This document shows, piece after piece, positions 22,152 through 34,100 of a DNA stretch of 64,000 bases. Position 1 is the stretch's first letter, and each line of letters starts with the position of its first letter. Below the pieces are notes generated by a model, which worked only from the letters and a program-made list of their open reading frames with translations, did not search any database and was not told the origin of the DNA. This DNA comes from Blasia pusilla. Lineage: Eukaryota; Marchantiophyta; Marchantiopsida; Blasiales. Where the stretch lies: the NCBI GenBank assembly GCA_050084515.1, contig CM114271.1, positions 22,382,001 to 22,446,000 on the forward strand, in the 5' to 3' direction. Made by a program: the position numbers and the translations under genes.

Positions 22152-22395
22152 TTGGTATGAACCACCAAAGTCAAAACCTAGACTAGCTAGTTGCGAGACT
22201 AAGAAGGACAACGGAACCAATTGTGGGACTAATGTTAGGCAAAACACGTAGGTATCTTGTGATTGGCCTTATATGAGAAAGGGGCGTAGCTACTCACGAG
22301 GACAATGGCAACGCAAGCAAGGTTTGAGAGCGTGGAGCCAAGTGCTAAGTCAAGGGTGAGAAGCATAGATCATATGAGTAGTCAAGATGGGCAGG
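22152..22395 (+). repeat. R4 dispersed repeat, left part
   Basis: This is the reverse complement of about 62285-62505 with moderate divergence, for example AAACCTAGACTAG, GTGGGACTAA and GGAGCCAAGTG. It stops near AGATGGGCAGGACAATGG. The continuation of R4 resumes only at about 25115. Confidence 0.75.
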
Positions 22396-22740
22396 ACAAT
22401 GGGTTAACATCGTGGACTTGTACTTTATCTCGCGCAAGACCTACACCGGTGACCGGTCGCCTAGTCGCGCATCTCAGGCTGGCGGCGTGAGGGACATTTA
22501 TGCCGTTCTCGCCATTCCGGGGCACTGTTTGAGCCGAAGGCAGATTGGCCCCATCTTGGCCCTCCGCGCGCTCCATATGTTTGGTTAGGGCATTGACCCG
22601 ACGCTCAAGGCGGCCATAACTTATGTAGTTGTCAACGGTCCGAACAATATAAGATGCCTTGGGGAAATGGATCATATTCACGGGAGACCCATCAGGTTCA
22701 CGGTGGAACCTAATTCCGTTTGATATACCTATACCTTAAA
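22396..22740. other. Unclassified segment inside the R4 interruption
   Basis: GC-richer than what follows. The minus strand is open for 99 codons (22382-22681: YGRLERRVNALTKHMERAE and a Pro/Asn-rich tail), possibly a gag fragment. I see no decisive motif. Confidence 0.3.
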
Positions 22741-23526
22741 CCTTTTTTTGTCAGGCTTTTTTTGTGAATTTGTTTTTTTCCAAAAAAAATTTCAATTTTT
22801 TCCTATCATTTTTTTTGTTTGACAGTCCGGGGCCTGTCTGGAAATCCCAGGGGCCGTGTCAGCCAGTCCCCAGTCCCTGGCCCTTCGGACCCACAAAGTA
22901 TCTTGTCTTCTTTGGGCCGTTCGTCAAGAGCTGTGCATCTCTAGCCCTTTGAAAAACCGGGTTTCGTTCAAAAAGTTGAGATTAACTCAATTTAGCCTTT
23001 ATTTTGTACTTCCTTTTATAGGTGCTACTTTTCTTCATCATGTTACTATTGGGCAAATAGCCTTAGTTGGTTTTTTATTTTATTATTAAGCCCATGCTTG
23101 TCAAAAAATTAGAAACTAGATTAAGGTGAAGAAGTTGACCTGGGGCGTAGCCAAAATAAATAAATAAATTTTCATCCTCACCCTACGGGCCTACCCCCCT
23201 CCAGCTATCCCCATTTTCTCGTCATTTTTTGGCTGGTGTGCCTTCCACAACCTATCCAAAAATCTAGATTGGTAATAAAAAAGTATTAAGTGTGTTTTTA
23301 CTCATCATTTTTTACCTCTTATCGGTAGTTTTTAGCAGGTGTTTTTGGTCTTTTTCTTGGTTCAAGGGGAGTTTTTGTAGTCACAATTACGTGTTTTTCA
23401 TTATCTTCTATTTTATCTTGTATTGCATTTTACGAAGTCGCATTGTGTGCCAGTGCTTGCTATATAAAGATTGCACCGGAACACGTGAATTACAATTCTT
23501 TTTTAAGTAATAAAAGCAGTTTCCGG

Positions 23527-23599
23527 GCCGGCGTAGCTAAGATGGTAGAGCATTCCCACGGTAAGGGAAAGGCCTTCGGTTCAAGTCTGGTCGAAGGCT
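23527..23599 (+). tRNA. trnT-GGU: tRNA-Thr(GGU)-like pseudogene, mitochondrial type
   Basis: A cloverleaf can be drawn. The acceptor strand GCCGGCG pairs with CGAAGGC with two A mismatches, the D arm contains GGTAGAGC, and the five-pair anticodon stem TTCCC/GGGAA is perfect around a loop with anticodon GGT. TTCAAGT forms the T loop. Position 33 is C instead of the invariant T, and the acceptor and T stems carry mismatches, so it is most likely a pseudogene. I recall a mitochondrial trnT-GGU in bryophytes and charophytes but not in seed plants. Confidence 0.6.
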
Positions 23600-24433
23600 C
23601 AAACTTCTCTATACGCGGGGGACATCTATGATTTGCAAAAGCTACGCACTTGTCGCTCTCAAAACAAGTTGTTTTTTTTTTATAAAAAAGCACTCGCTTT
23701 ACTTGTGTGAGGTGAACTTATTTTACCGGCATCCTGGATTGAGCTTGGATTGGACGCATTTGATGCGGTGAGCCGAGAAAATATCAGATTAATCCATGAC
23801 TTGAGTTTATTTTCGTTGTTTTCAACGTCTACTTTTATGCATAAACTTTAGTAAAAATGCAGCCACTTTTTAGCCTTGCGGAGGCAAGGTTCATTTACTA
23901 CATTTTTTATTTTTCCTGTTGTGGGGGGGCGTGAGACTATAGGGAGAGGTGCATAGCACTTTGGGGGTACAAAGGGTCCGAAGGTACGTAAGCACTTTCT
24001 AGACTCACAAAGTTATAGTTGAATGGGACGCCAAAATAGCGAAGTCGGAAAGTAAGGTCGTCCGACGTGCTTACGAAAAGGCCCGGGATTCTTACAATAA
24101 GGCCGGGAAGGGCTACATCAGGCTCGTAGGGTCCGTATAGATAAATGATTGAGGGGGAGCACCTTAGACAACAAGAAAATCCGTTGTTTCCCGATGCGCT
24201 TAAAGGCGCAACTCCTAGCGTACCTTCGATTTACGAAGAGTACGGTCGCTTAAGTTTACTTCTTCGGCAGTTAGTTGATTTTATAGAAGTCTTGGAATGG
24301 CTTTACAGTTGGAAAATCTATTTTGTCACGAAACGGAAAGCTTTTATGCATTTTGCTTACTCCACCGTAGATATTTATGCTATGGTTTGAATGGTAAACA
24401 AAAACAATGAATAAAAAATATGAATTATTAGAT

Positions 24434-24737
24434 ATGGCTAAAACTAAACAAATCCAGAATTTTACTTTGAATTTTGGACTTCAAGACTCTGCTTCTCATG
24501 GTGTTTTACGATTAGTAGTGGAAATGAATGGAGAAGTGGTAGAATGCGCGAAACCGCATATTGGATTACTCCATAGAGGAGAGGCACATAAAAATTACTT
24601 GAGTATAAAACTTATCTTCAAGCTTTACCTTATTTTGATCGTTTAGATAATGTTTCTATGATGGCCCAAGAACATGCTTATTCTTTAACTGTAGAGAGAC
24701 TTTGTAATTGTGAGGTACCTTACGAGCTCAGTATATG
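24434..24737 (+). pseudogene. nad7: nad7 5' fragment (mitochondrial NADH dehydrogenase subunit 7)
   Basis: The frame opens [15 protein letters not shown], continues [17 protein letters not shown] and [10 protein letters not shown], then shifts frame and goes on [16 protein letters not shown]-like and [20 protein letters not shown]. These are the first 100 or so residues of the complex I 49-kDa subunit. A frameshift after HRG, a one-base loss near the end, substitutions at conserved sites (QDSASHG for QHPAAHG) and the missing C-terminal three quarters make it non-functional. The frame passes codons 46-49 without an intron. Confidence 0.9.
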
Positions 24738-24740
24738 CAG

Positions 24741-24858
24741 CCCTTGACATATGAATAAGTGTGCTTGTCCTTAACGGGATGATACGAAAATTCATATAGG
24801 TGTTGCATGGCTGTCGTTAGCTCGTGTCTTGAGACGTTGGGTTAAGTCCTGTAACGAG
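24741..24858 (+). rRNA. rrn18: Small-subunit rRNA fragment, mitochondrial type
   Basis: It contains CCTTGACAT, then a variable stretch, then AGGTGTTGCATGGCTGTCGT and GTTGGGTTAAGTCCTGTAAC. This is the universal SSU segment around E. coli positions 1030-1110. The variable hairpin and the TGAGACG wording fit a mitochondrial better than a plastid or cytosolic gene. Only about 118 bases remain, so it is a fragment. Confidence 0.85.
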
Positions 24859-25114
24859 TTTAGCAATTCGCAATCAATAAAAGTTTAGCTCTCGTTGAAG
24901 TTTTCTTGCTATTTTCGTTGAAAGAAAATGGAAAACAAAGAAATTTTTTTATTTTATGTTTGTCAACCATCGTAGATGGTTGATCAAATTGTTATCGGCT
25001 GTCGAATGCCACCTGATTTTCATATTTAGGCTATTTATTACAAATAAGGATGATTGGAACGTTTTTATCTTTGAGAAAAAAACTGACCTATACTTTTGAT
25101 TTAGGCTTGTACCT

Positions 25115-25790
25115 CTGCCCACGAGACTAGCCAGACACAAAACGCAAAGGGCAATGAGACAAGCATAAGACGCCAAACGAGGAGTTAAGATGGGCGCTAG
25201 CCATATGAGACATGGAATGCGGATCTAAGCTCCAAGATGCATTTGGGGAGTTGACGGTTGCATAATCTGCAAGAAGCATCCGCCAAGCTATATTCATAGT
25301 TAACTAGTCAAACGGTGGTCAAGGCTCGCGAAGCATGTTTCGATTAAGGGAAAAAATCAAAGGTTCAAGGGGGAAAATTAGGGAAGATGGGGTTATTATG
25401 GAAAACCCAGCAGTACCTTAGGAGGGACACTCTCCCTCTTCATGCGATCAAGTCATTGAACCAAGAACTAATCATAATGCGTGTTTGGTAGTGTTTCAAG
25501 TTTGAGCTAAGGGGCCTATCTTGAGGAATTCGGGACATCGGTTAATTCCTCAAGATAGGTCCCTTGAAAATTTGATTTGTGCTCCAATTGAAGTTAGCGA
25601 CTTGGGGAGATGATGGCTTGATGAAGAGGCTTCCTAGGGAGACGATACGCACTTGGGGAGATTCGACCCGGTTAGCGCTTGGTGGCTTCTCGGCTACCTA
25701 CGGAAGTTGCAACCAATTGAGTCTTCGGGACTCAATCTTAGTCTTCCGCTTGTAAAACTCAAGGTCGGGAGTGCTTTGGAGTGAAACTAG
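25115..25790 (+). repeat. R4 dispersed repeat, right part
   Basis: Reverse complement of about 61790-62260: shared blocks include ACGAGACTAGCC, AAGATGCATTTGGGGAG and GGAGGGACACTCTCCCTC. With 22152-22395 it makes one R4 copy split by 22396-25085. Confidence 0.75.
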
Positions 25791-25831
25791 ATGGAGGGAT
25801 TCTAAGACGCTCATTAGAATAGTGGGTTTGG

Positions 25832-25833
<2 letters not shown>

Positions 25834-25872
<39 letters not shown>
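25834..25872 (+). repeat. (GA)n microsatellite
   Basis: Uninterrupted run of about 19 GA units. The flanking 25873-26290 is AT-rich with no gene. Confidence 0.98.
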
Positions 25873-25878
<6 letters not shown>

Positions 25879-26299
25879 TTGTGTAAGAAAGTTGAATAAA
25901 TTTTATTCATTAGAGAAAATTTGAAATTTTCAATGTTCAAACATCATGAGTGAATATCTATATTATTATTGGAGAGTATCTTTTTATTTTGCTTTCACTT
26001 TTCCTTTTGACATGTCGTTTTTAATCAATAAAATCACTCGAATTCAATTATATATTTAGAATGAATCATTCAAAACTATACATAGCTCATACCACCAACT
26101 AGTGATATCTTATGATTAGTAAGAATCATATATGTTACATAATGATGTGTATACACACTCCTTGCTTTAAGGACACGTGGAAATGAGTTAGTAGGGACAA
26201 CAAGAGAACTTTTTGGTCAGGCCTCCGCAAAAGCAAATAAAAAGAAGTTATGATGGTTGTCCGCAAACACCCACCGCTTACTTCATCAGCTAAAACTTA

Positions 26300-28184
26300 C
26301 CCCTCCCAAAAAGGGTTACTTGAGTAGCCTCTTAGGGCACGCGGGCTACACACCACAGGCATATCATCCGCTACCATCGTAGATAGCGCGAGCCACGCAT
26401 CCATGTATGCATGGATGGCGCTTGCCATGGCCATGACGGACCACGGGCTGTGCGCGGCGCCGGAGCTGGGTCCCGAGGCTCGCGCTAATTTGGCCTCTCG
26501 TCGTGGGCACGGGGGAGGACTGAGGACTGTAGTGAGTGAGCGCTTCGTCGCCCGAGAGGAGTTCGTGGGAAGTGTGGAGAGAGAGAGAGTGAGGGCTTTG
26601 GTCGTGTACGTATACAGTAGAGAGAGAGAGGAGAGGAGAGGAGAGGAGAGGGTTCCGCCTGTCTCGGACAGCATTCTTCCTTCCTTGCTTTATTCAGTCG
26701 TTCATTCGCCTTCTTCAGCTTCAGTGGGACCTCATTGCCGCGCCGCGTCAATTCCACCCCACCTCCGCTTCCTCTGGTGAACTCTCTCATGCCCCTCTTC
26801 GGTCGCGCTTGAGAATAAATCATCTCTCTCTCTCTCTCGCCTTCTTGTGCTCTTGCGTGTTAGTGCTGGGATGGATGGAATGAATGGGAGAACTCAGTCG
26901 ATTTGTGGACTGTGTGTGTATCTGTGGGTGTGTGCGCGTGTGGAAGAATGAGCAGAAGACGGGCGGGGGTGGGGAGGGGAGGAGTGAGGCGGGGGCGCTC
27001 AAAATTCGTGGGCAGGGGGCAATGGGTTGGGTTGGTGAGTTCCGGGTGGTGCTGGGATCTGTGGAGTGGAATGCGCAGAAGCGCAGGCTTAGTGAGCTGA
27101 ATGGTGCCATGCAAGACTCGGCTCCGGCTCGTGCGAGCGAGGCGGACTAAGTTGCGCTGATTTCTTGACTTATTTCATTTTCTTTGAACCCCTGCCATTG
27201 CGGGCACCAGTACTTCTCCACCGCCGCTGGTTAAGTGGTTGTGAATCCCGAGGAAACGAATGTCTAGTTTTCTTGATGGTGGCAAGCGTAAAGGAAGGCA
27301 GCTGCTCTGAACGCAGATTCGCGTGGGAGGTAATTGGGAATCGAAGTGTGATCATTGAGTGCTCCACACCGAGTCTATGGTGTAGTTGTAGGCGTCTCTG
27401 TGACAAATGGCCATACGATGAAGTCAGTCGACGCTCGTGTGAAATGCTGATGCTGATTCCAACCTTCCCAGAAGTTGTGAAGAGAAATTTCATGTGGCTC
27501 AGATTATTGTGGTCAGCTCTCCCCTCCTACCCTGCGGGTAATTAACCTCGCTGCCAGCCAGGACCAGATGCAGCCTTCTGCCTTGCTGTTAGAGAAGATT
27601 GTGTGGGGCTCGTACCCGAGTCTGGAGAGATAGCCCCTCAATGTGTTATCCCCACCCGTCAAGAACTAACATGAAGGGAATGGACACACGTAGCAGCTAC
27701 AAGATGTGGACGGCTGATTTAAGACGTCTACATTCCAGAGATAACTTCTATCGTTCTTCTAGAACGGTTCGAGTGGGTCTTTTCTCCGAGCCCGGACAGC
27801 CCGGACAGCTCTTCAGTTTTTTATCCACTACCTCAAAAAGGGAGTGGACAAACTTTGCTACAAGACGCGGACGACTCTTGGATTGCGCTTTAGATGTCTG
27901 ACGGTTGACAGAGAGATTCTCTGCATTGAAAGTTTTCTCTTTCTGGTCAAACCAGTCTCCTCCCTTGGCTTACTACTCCCCTGGCAACCTTTCTAATCCA
28001 CTGAAGGTGTGCAAGAATATGAAGGGCAGAATTGTGCACATGTTTGTTCTCATGGTGATCCCATGAACGGTTTCGGGCTGTACAGTAATTTTACGTCTAG
28101 TTCTGGTTGCGCCTGAGTACGACTTGTGTGGGCATTTATGATGTGCAATTTTTTGGATCTTGATCTATCAGGGAGAAATTGAGA
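26300..28184 (+). promoter_or_regulatory. Putative promoter and 5' leader of the LysM gene
   Basis: A GC-richer segment (26380-27150) with CT/GA tracts (26590-26645, 26820-26842) precedes the gene, as is common for plant core promoters and 5' leaders. A strong 3' splice acceptor (TTGATCTATCAG) ends at about 28170, only 14 bases before the ATG, implying a 5'-UTR intron. The transcription start is not determined. Long open frames here overlap on both strands and are compositional. Confidence 0.45.
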
Positions 28185-30152
28185 ATGTCCGCAGCAGGGA
28201 AGGGAACTGGTGCGGCGCCCAAAGGTGGCAATGACAAGGGCAAAGATGACACGATAGCGAAGGTCACAGGAGTGGTGATCGCCTCAGGAATTGCGTGGAG
28301 CTTGTACAAGTCCTTCCGCACCAGGAGTTCGGCAGAGAAGCCTGTGGAAATAGAGCAGATTGTTAGTGACCTCCTGAACGAGCACAGCACTGTGATGATA
28401 ATGAATTTGCAAATGCTTGGAATTGTCTGGATTTTTTGCATTTTTTGTGTCAGTGGTATATTTTCCTGTTTGTTTCTGGTGCAATCCGAGACACTAAACA
28501 GTCGCTTCCAACCATGATCAGACCATGATTGTGCTTGTGTGTATAAGTGCATGCTATTGTTACATTTTGGAAATGGGAGCACCTGGATATTTTCTCATGT
28601 GTTTCTGGTGCTAGTGAGGACTCTCCGAATATTTTTTGTCCAACCAACCTGAGACCATGATAGTACTGGTGTTTGGACGTCCATGCTCTGGGTTCATGCT
28701 GGAAATTGGAGGACGAATGAATGTGGCAGGATGCTGCAGGTGTTTCTGTGGAGGTGATGGTGGAAAAAGAAACAAACTAGTGTAATTACCAGAATGTGGA
28801 GTCGCTATATTCACTCCTCTATCTGGTTGTTTTTTCAGGAAAAGTCAGAGGACGTGACAGAAGTAATTGAGGAGGTTCTCGATGAAATGAAGGATAGGAA
28901 CCAGAGTTTCTTTGAGAAAGTTTCCAAGAGCAAGAAATCAAAGTCCAGACTTGACAAAGAATATGCCATCTGTAAGGGTGATACACTCTGGGGTATTTCA
29001 AGAAGATATGGGGTAAGTCTTGTAACTACCTCTGGCAGTAATCACATCAGTAGACCTAGATGAATGATTTCAGACTCATGGCTGCTGGGCCCAGCCCCTT
29101 TCTTGTAGATGCTCCCTCTGTTTTGTTGTTGCTTAAAGCAGATAATTGGTGCCCCTGTATCTCTAAACTGGTTGCCAGTCAAGTAGACCCTGATAATATA
29201 ATTATCAACAGCAGGTAGAAGAGAACCGTTGCATGAAAGACTCCCATTCTCTGAAAAAGGTCTGTAGAATCTCACTTGGATGTCACAGCATTCAACCAGA
29301 CCAGGAGATGTTCACAACCTAGACTCAGATTCCTGCTCGTTTTGGAATGAAGCTTGAAGACAAGGTTTAGCCAAGCTGAGAGAGGCCTATTCGAACCTTT
29401 TCAGCAGCTTGTGAAGTTTTTGGTCGATATTAGGCCAGAGGTTATCAAATCCTGAGGACACAATAAAAATTAAGAAACTACGAAGGAGGTACGTTTTAGA
29501 AATGCTCCATAATAAGCTTAATCCAGGGCCTTCTTAGAACAGCTGGAGTGGTAGGGAATATGGGGTCTTTCTGGATGTCTATCCGTTCAACAGGTTTGAT
29601 TACTTGTCCAGAATCCCAGCAGTGCACCTATAGGCATTGTACATACGGGCGCACTCAAATCATGTACGGAAAGGTCGGGCATCAGTCTTCCTGTCATCAA
29701 GTTCTTGGGGGTACCCTTGGCTGAAATTTTACTGCAAGCTCCATTCTTGGAGACCAGGAGTATTGACTAGGATTAGGTCCAGTCGAGTTGATAATGAACT
29801 TTTCTCAGGCCCTCAAGTAAAGCATGCAGCTAAGAGAGGTAATTAGGTGAATCATTTCCATCAGTAGCTGTCCCATCAGCCAGCAACAACAACCTCGTTG
29901 AGAGACCATCGATAAATGACAAAGTCTGCAAACACTAGCCTGGAAACTTCTGCTCTGGTGGCCTGTACTGGTCTTTATTGACACAGCCTTTGTTGACTTA
30001 GTCAGAGTTTACGGCCAAAGATATTAAAGATGGGATGTCTCATTTGAAGTTGCGTCTTCTTCCAGGTACCCATTGATGACTTGAAAGCATTGAATGGCAT
30101 TGGAGATGCTGACTACATCATCGCAGGGGACACTCTGGTTATCTCCAAATGA
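28185..30152 (+). CDS. LysM-domain protein with N-terminal membrane segment (three coding exons)
   Basis: Exon 1 runs from ATG 28185 to a GT donor at 28392 (an alternative donor is at 28362). Exon 2 is 28839-29012, with acceptor TTTTTTCAG and donor GTAAGT. Exon 3 is 30066-30152, with acceptor TTCTTCCAG, ending in TGA. All junctions are phase 0, giving about 155 residues. After a Gly/Lys-rich start, residues about 22-44 are hydrophobic (VTGVVIASGIAWSLYKSF), a likely membrane anchor. An acidic and basic linker follows, then one C-terminal LysM (YAICKGDTLWGISRRYG, VPIDDLKALNGI, YIIAGDTLVIS). LysM domains bind GlcNAc-containing glycans; no kinase or second LysM is present. It resembles the small plant LysM-only proteins. 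It is the only intact host gene I see. Confidence 0.85.
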
Positions 30153-30439
30153 AGTGATCCAAGACTTGGAGCAGAAATGAAGCTCAGTCCGTACCAGGGC
30201 GCTATATTGGGATAACATGTTGCTATCGTCTTGTGCCTTCTAACTTTTCTAGCAGCAGACAGCCCTCATTGGGTGCTAGAGTCAGGGGTACATCTGTATT
30301 GTTCTGTCCTTGGATACACTGGTTTAGTCTATGCAATATTTATTGTATACCCTAGTCTTGTCTGCAGGCTGATTTCTCTGCAGAAGTGTATGTAAATGGT
30401 CTGCTAAGCATGATGAAACCTGTTGTTTGGAGTGTGGTG

Positions 30440-30445
30440 AATAAA
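30440..30445 (+). terminator. Polyadenylation signal AATAAA of the LysM gene
   Basis: AATAAA lies about 290 bases after the stop codon on the coding strand, a usual distance for a plant 3' UTR. Confidence 0.6.
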
Positions 30446-30452
30446 GCCGTGC

Positions 30453-31083
30453 CCACATAGCTTCACATAATGAGTTACCCCTGTGAGTGGGTGAAATGCT
30501 TAGTTTCTACACAACCATTTTTATGTTCTTAAAGAGTGGATGGAATCCATGCTATTTCCTCACAGCATCGATACGAGAAGGTGACCTGCTTTTAGGGTTC
30601 TGAGGACCTCTCAAATGCTGACTGACTGGAATTCATGCAAGATTTGGATTCCGTTTTTAAGGTTCTGAATCAATCCCCATGAACAGTGAGTACTGCCCTC
30701 CAGGACGCAATTGCACCTGGAGAAGTCAAAATCTAATCTCAGATTCCCTGAACCCTGATGTTGAGAACTGATGAAGGCGGTTGGTGAAGGCCTGGTAGCT
30801 AGCCAACTCCAGTTTGGATGTGGATTGAGGCCTATGTACCAAGGTACTACCAGGCTCACCAAATTTCTCTCATTGAATCTCAACCCTTGGTCACTTTTGC
30901 TCTCATATGGGCTTGACATGCACTTCTTGCCCGAAGTAACCAGATGCACTCATAAGTGGGTGACATTCTTGCGCAGTGTTTGGAATCGTACCTTCTACCC
31001 CACATCTGTTGTCTCTAGATTGTAAATCTGTTGAAGTGGTCTGGCCCATGCATCTTATCAGAGAGCACCTGACAGGATCGATG
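30453..31083. other. Intergenic, no gene seen
   Basis: Mixed-composition sequence downstream of the LysM gene. Open frames overlap in both strands and show no motif. Confidence 0.5.
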
Positions 31084-31196
31084 AATGAATGCCCATCTCT
31101 TTCCCACAACTTCCATGGCTGAATGAGTCTCCAATCTGTCAATGAATGCCCATCTCTTTCCCTCAACTTCCATGGCTGAATGAGTCTCAATCTGTC
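31084..31196 (+). repeat. Tandem duplication, 57-bp unit
   Basis: Two adjacent copies (31084-31140, 31141-31196), nearly identical, containing GAATGCCCATCTCTTTCCC and CTTCCATGGCTGAATGAGTC. Confidence 0.95.
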
Positions 31197-34100
31197 GCTG
31201 TAACGATTGTTCAGTCCCATTCCTCTGCTCCTCCGAGCGTTCTGATGCCTCCCACATCGCAACTTCGTAACTCATTGCTCTCCACTTCACTTTCATTCCA
31301 AAATCTCAGCAGTGACTCCCTGCGCCATGCCCAAAGCCCAGTGGAATCCCCTAGCTCTGGCCAACCAGACATGGAATCACCCAAAGTCACGCAATGAATG
31401 CTTAACGTTATCTGATTGCTTTCAACTTTCATTGAAGTCACATCACTGAAGAAAGCAAACATGGACACTTCAGTCATCGAATTGAGATCGGTGTCCCTGA
31501 CTCCATTAACGGGAGATACCATTCAAATGATTATCATGAAGATTATGGGAGCGATCAGTTACTTCATCCAAGAAGTTATTAAAGAATTTTTTTTCTCCTC
31601 TTAACGAAAAGTTTTATTCTAACTAGAAAAAAGGAAGGAAATTAAAATTTTGGTTGGATAAAAATGTAGTGGGTCATGAATATGCGAATAATACATTGAA
31701 GAGTACTCGGGTGAAGTTCTACCATTCAATACTTCATTAGCATGTATGTGTTTCCTTATATCCTCGTAATTTTTTTATTTATTTAGCTCCCATTAATTGG
31801 GAAAGAGTTCCTTACAATCAATGAGATGATTTTCTATTTTCTAAACTAATATAATTCCATTCGTATATAATTTTCTGGCATGAAAATTATATGTGGAAAA
31901 TATCTCTTTCGTTAAACTAAGTTATGTTAAATTAATTTGTTACAAAATGTATACATGTGATCATGTCATAAGAGGAAATGATTTTCAAACTCCATCCTCT
32001 TTTTATTGAGAGAGTGGCAAATTAAAATCTGGATCCATTTCTCCCAAAAATTTTAATGTCATCCCTCCACTTTCATAATCGATGCTTCAGTTAACTGCAT
32101 AAAATTAAGTTAGAACTTCCAAGGAGAATAGAATAAAAACAAATAAAATTTAAAATAATCGTATCCAAAGTTTAAAACGTTATTAACCGTAATAAAAACT
32201 AACCATAATACTTGTAGATTATTTTCGAACGTGTAAGACAATCACTTCTTATGATGCTATTCCCTGACTCATTATTATTGTAATGAGGCGAAGCGCCGTC
32301 GCCGTCGCTCGGCGTTTGTGAGTTTCTTTATCTTTAACGGGGACCCACCGCTACAATAGCGCCTCCATACGGGACAGTTTAGGAGATTGTGTACCATCCT
32401 CTTCTCATTCTACTGGTCCTGCCACATGTCAAGATGCTACTGAAGATAACTTCCATTGGCCAATCAGGACGCTCGGTCTACCTCTATCCCTCTACGCGAT
32501 GACATGTCACTTAGTTCCCGTCCCTGCCACCTCTTACTTCCACTTGCTTCGTTATTCCGTTCGGAAAGTTTCGCCTCCATGCCATCACACCCATGCTGTG
32601 CCATCCAATGGTACAGCATGGCATCGGATGGTAGAGCATGACATGGTATGACGTGGTATGGTATGGTATGGTATGGTATGGGGCCCATCCTATCTAATTA
32701 CATATATCAAGAATCTTGTCACCACAATCTCATAGGAGGAACATTGTGCCCCATCTCTTCAACAAGTCTGGAATTTGAAAGGAGAATTAGTTATTATATT
32801 CGCGTGAAAGACACCCGGATAAGTTAGATAGTGAGAAAAACAACAACAAGTGAATGTAGAGGCCGTAACTATGACATGATGAGTTCATAGTTGAATTTTT
32901 TGATTATTAAACAAATAGGAAGAAATATTAAAATGAAAAGGGATATTGGAAAGTACATATAACACAAAAAGGGATGCATGTTTGTTTTAGTTCATGAGAA
33001 GTAATTGATAAGGCGTTTGTGCAGTACCTTTGGAAAAAAAAGGACTAAAGATGAGAAAATTTTGGGATTATGAGAAGAAAACGCTCGTAAAAAGAAGATA
33101 AAGGCTGATTTAAAAAATATGATGACCGCAAAACTAAAGAGAAGAACAAGGGTTTCATCACACTTATGTGTGATGGTCTATATTTAATCTAATACGTTGT
33201 ATGTTCAATCTACCATGGGAAATGCTAATAATGCACGTATATTTGAATCTCTCTTCATTTTTAAATTCTTGGATAATTTCTTCCATCACTCCACTTAATA
33301 GAAGTAGCACCATAAATGCTAGAGTACTAGCTCAAACATGTATTTCCTTCGACCATCATACCAAGATATACGTAATTTTCCATATTGTTGGTATGTTTTC
33401 ATGACGATCCTTACAAATCTTTGTTATTTACCTTGACCAAAACAAGGATCAACATGAAATAAGGGTAGTTAATATCTTGGGAGCATGGGGGAGTTTCATA
33501 AAGGTTGGATATGCTCTGAGACATTTGTACGAAGTAGCAATTTAGATCGAAGTAAATTCTTAGATTGCTAATTGACCTTTAGATAATGGTGATAAAACAT
33601 GGCTATCCATTATCGGCTCTTTAGAACTATTAAAAGTGTAAGAGATTATCCTAGTAAAGTCTAGTTATCCACTTGCAAGTCCACTTGTAATCCTCCAAAA
33701 AACACCCCCAAAAATGTAGGATATTCTAAGAAATCCTCATTATTTTTTACTAGAGGGCTTCAAGTGCCTAGAAAGAATACCCTAAAGAATTTACAAGAAT
33801 GCTAATAAATGTAGATATCCACTAGTAACCCTCTAAGAACAACATTTCCAAGAGTGAAAGATAATTATTATAAGATTACTTACATACTACGTGCCTCTTC
33901 AAAAAATAGTTTTAAGAGTACAAGATAACCCTAAAAATAATTGCTATAGAATAAAAAAAAACTCAAAAAAGTAACTTAATCTTAAGAAAACATAGTCATC
34001 AATCAATAGTCATATAGACATGGTATTCACATGACGGTAAGATAATCCTAATAAAAAAGAAACTCCTCCAAAATATCTTGTAAAAGAAACTCCTCCAAAA

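Larger units (their letters stand above)
22741..25085 (+). other. Mitochondrial-type DNA inserted in the nucleus
   Basis: A block of different composition carries a tRNA-Thr-like sequence, an nad7 5' fragment and an SSU rRNA fragment, all plus strand and all damaged. Other open stretches are unidentified: residues ending KLRLTQFSLYFVLPFIGATF near 22970-23085, a short KVVRRAYEKARDSYNKAGKG near 24052-24125, and an 81-codon frame at 24145-24390. The block lies inside an R4 copy. nad7 running straight into SSU rRNA suggests joined or rearranged mitochondrial pieces. Confidence 0.75.

Noticed and set aside
22382-22681. 99-codon minus-strand ORF as a gag gene
   Set aside because: No zinc knuckle or other motif and no neighbouring pol; left as unclassified.
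23527-23599. Functional nuclear tRNA-Thr gene
   Set aside because: C33, acceptor mismatches, lack of a terminator-like T run directly after it, and mitochondrial neighbours.
24741-24858. Plastid 16S or bacterial rRNA
   Set aside because: The variable hairpin differs from the plastid form, and the fragment is joined to mitochondrial nad7.
26297-26823. Overlapping ORFs of more than 100 codons on both strands
   Set aside because: GC-rich, low-complexity Ser/Arg/Pro translations in a promoter-like region; no domain and no splice-consistent continuation.
26820-27545. Further ORFs upstream of the LysM gene
   Set aside because: Frames overlap on both strands and none shows protein-like conservation; better explained as 5' leader or intron.
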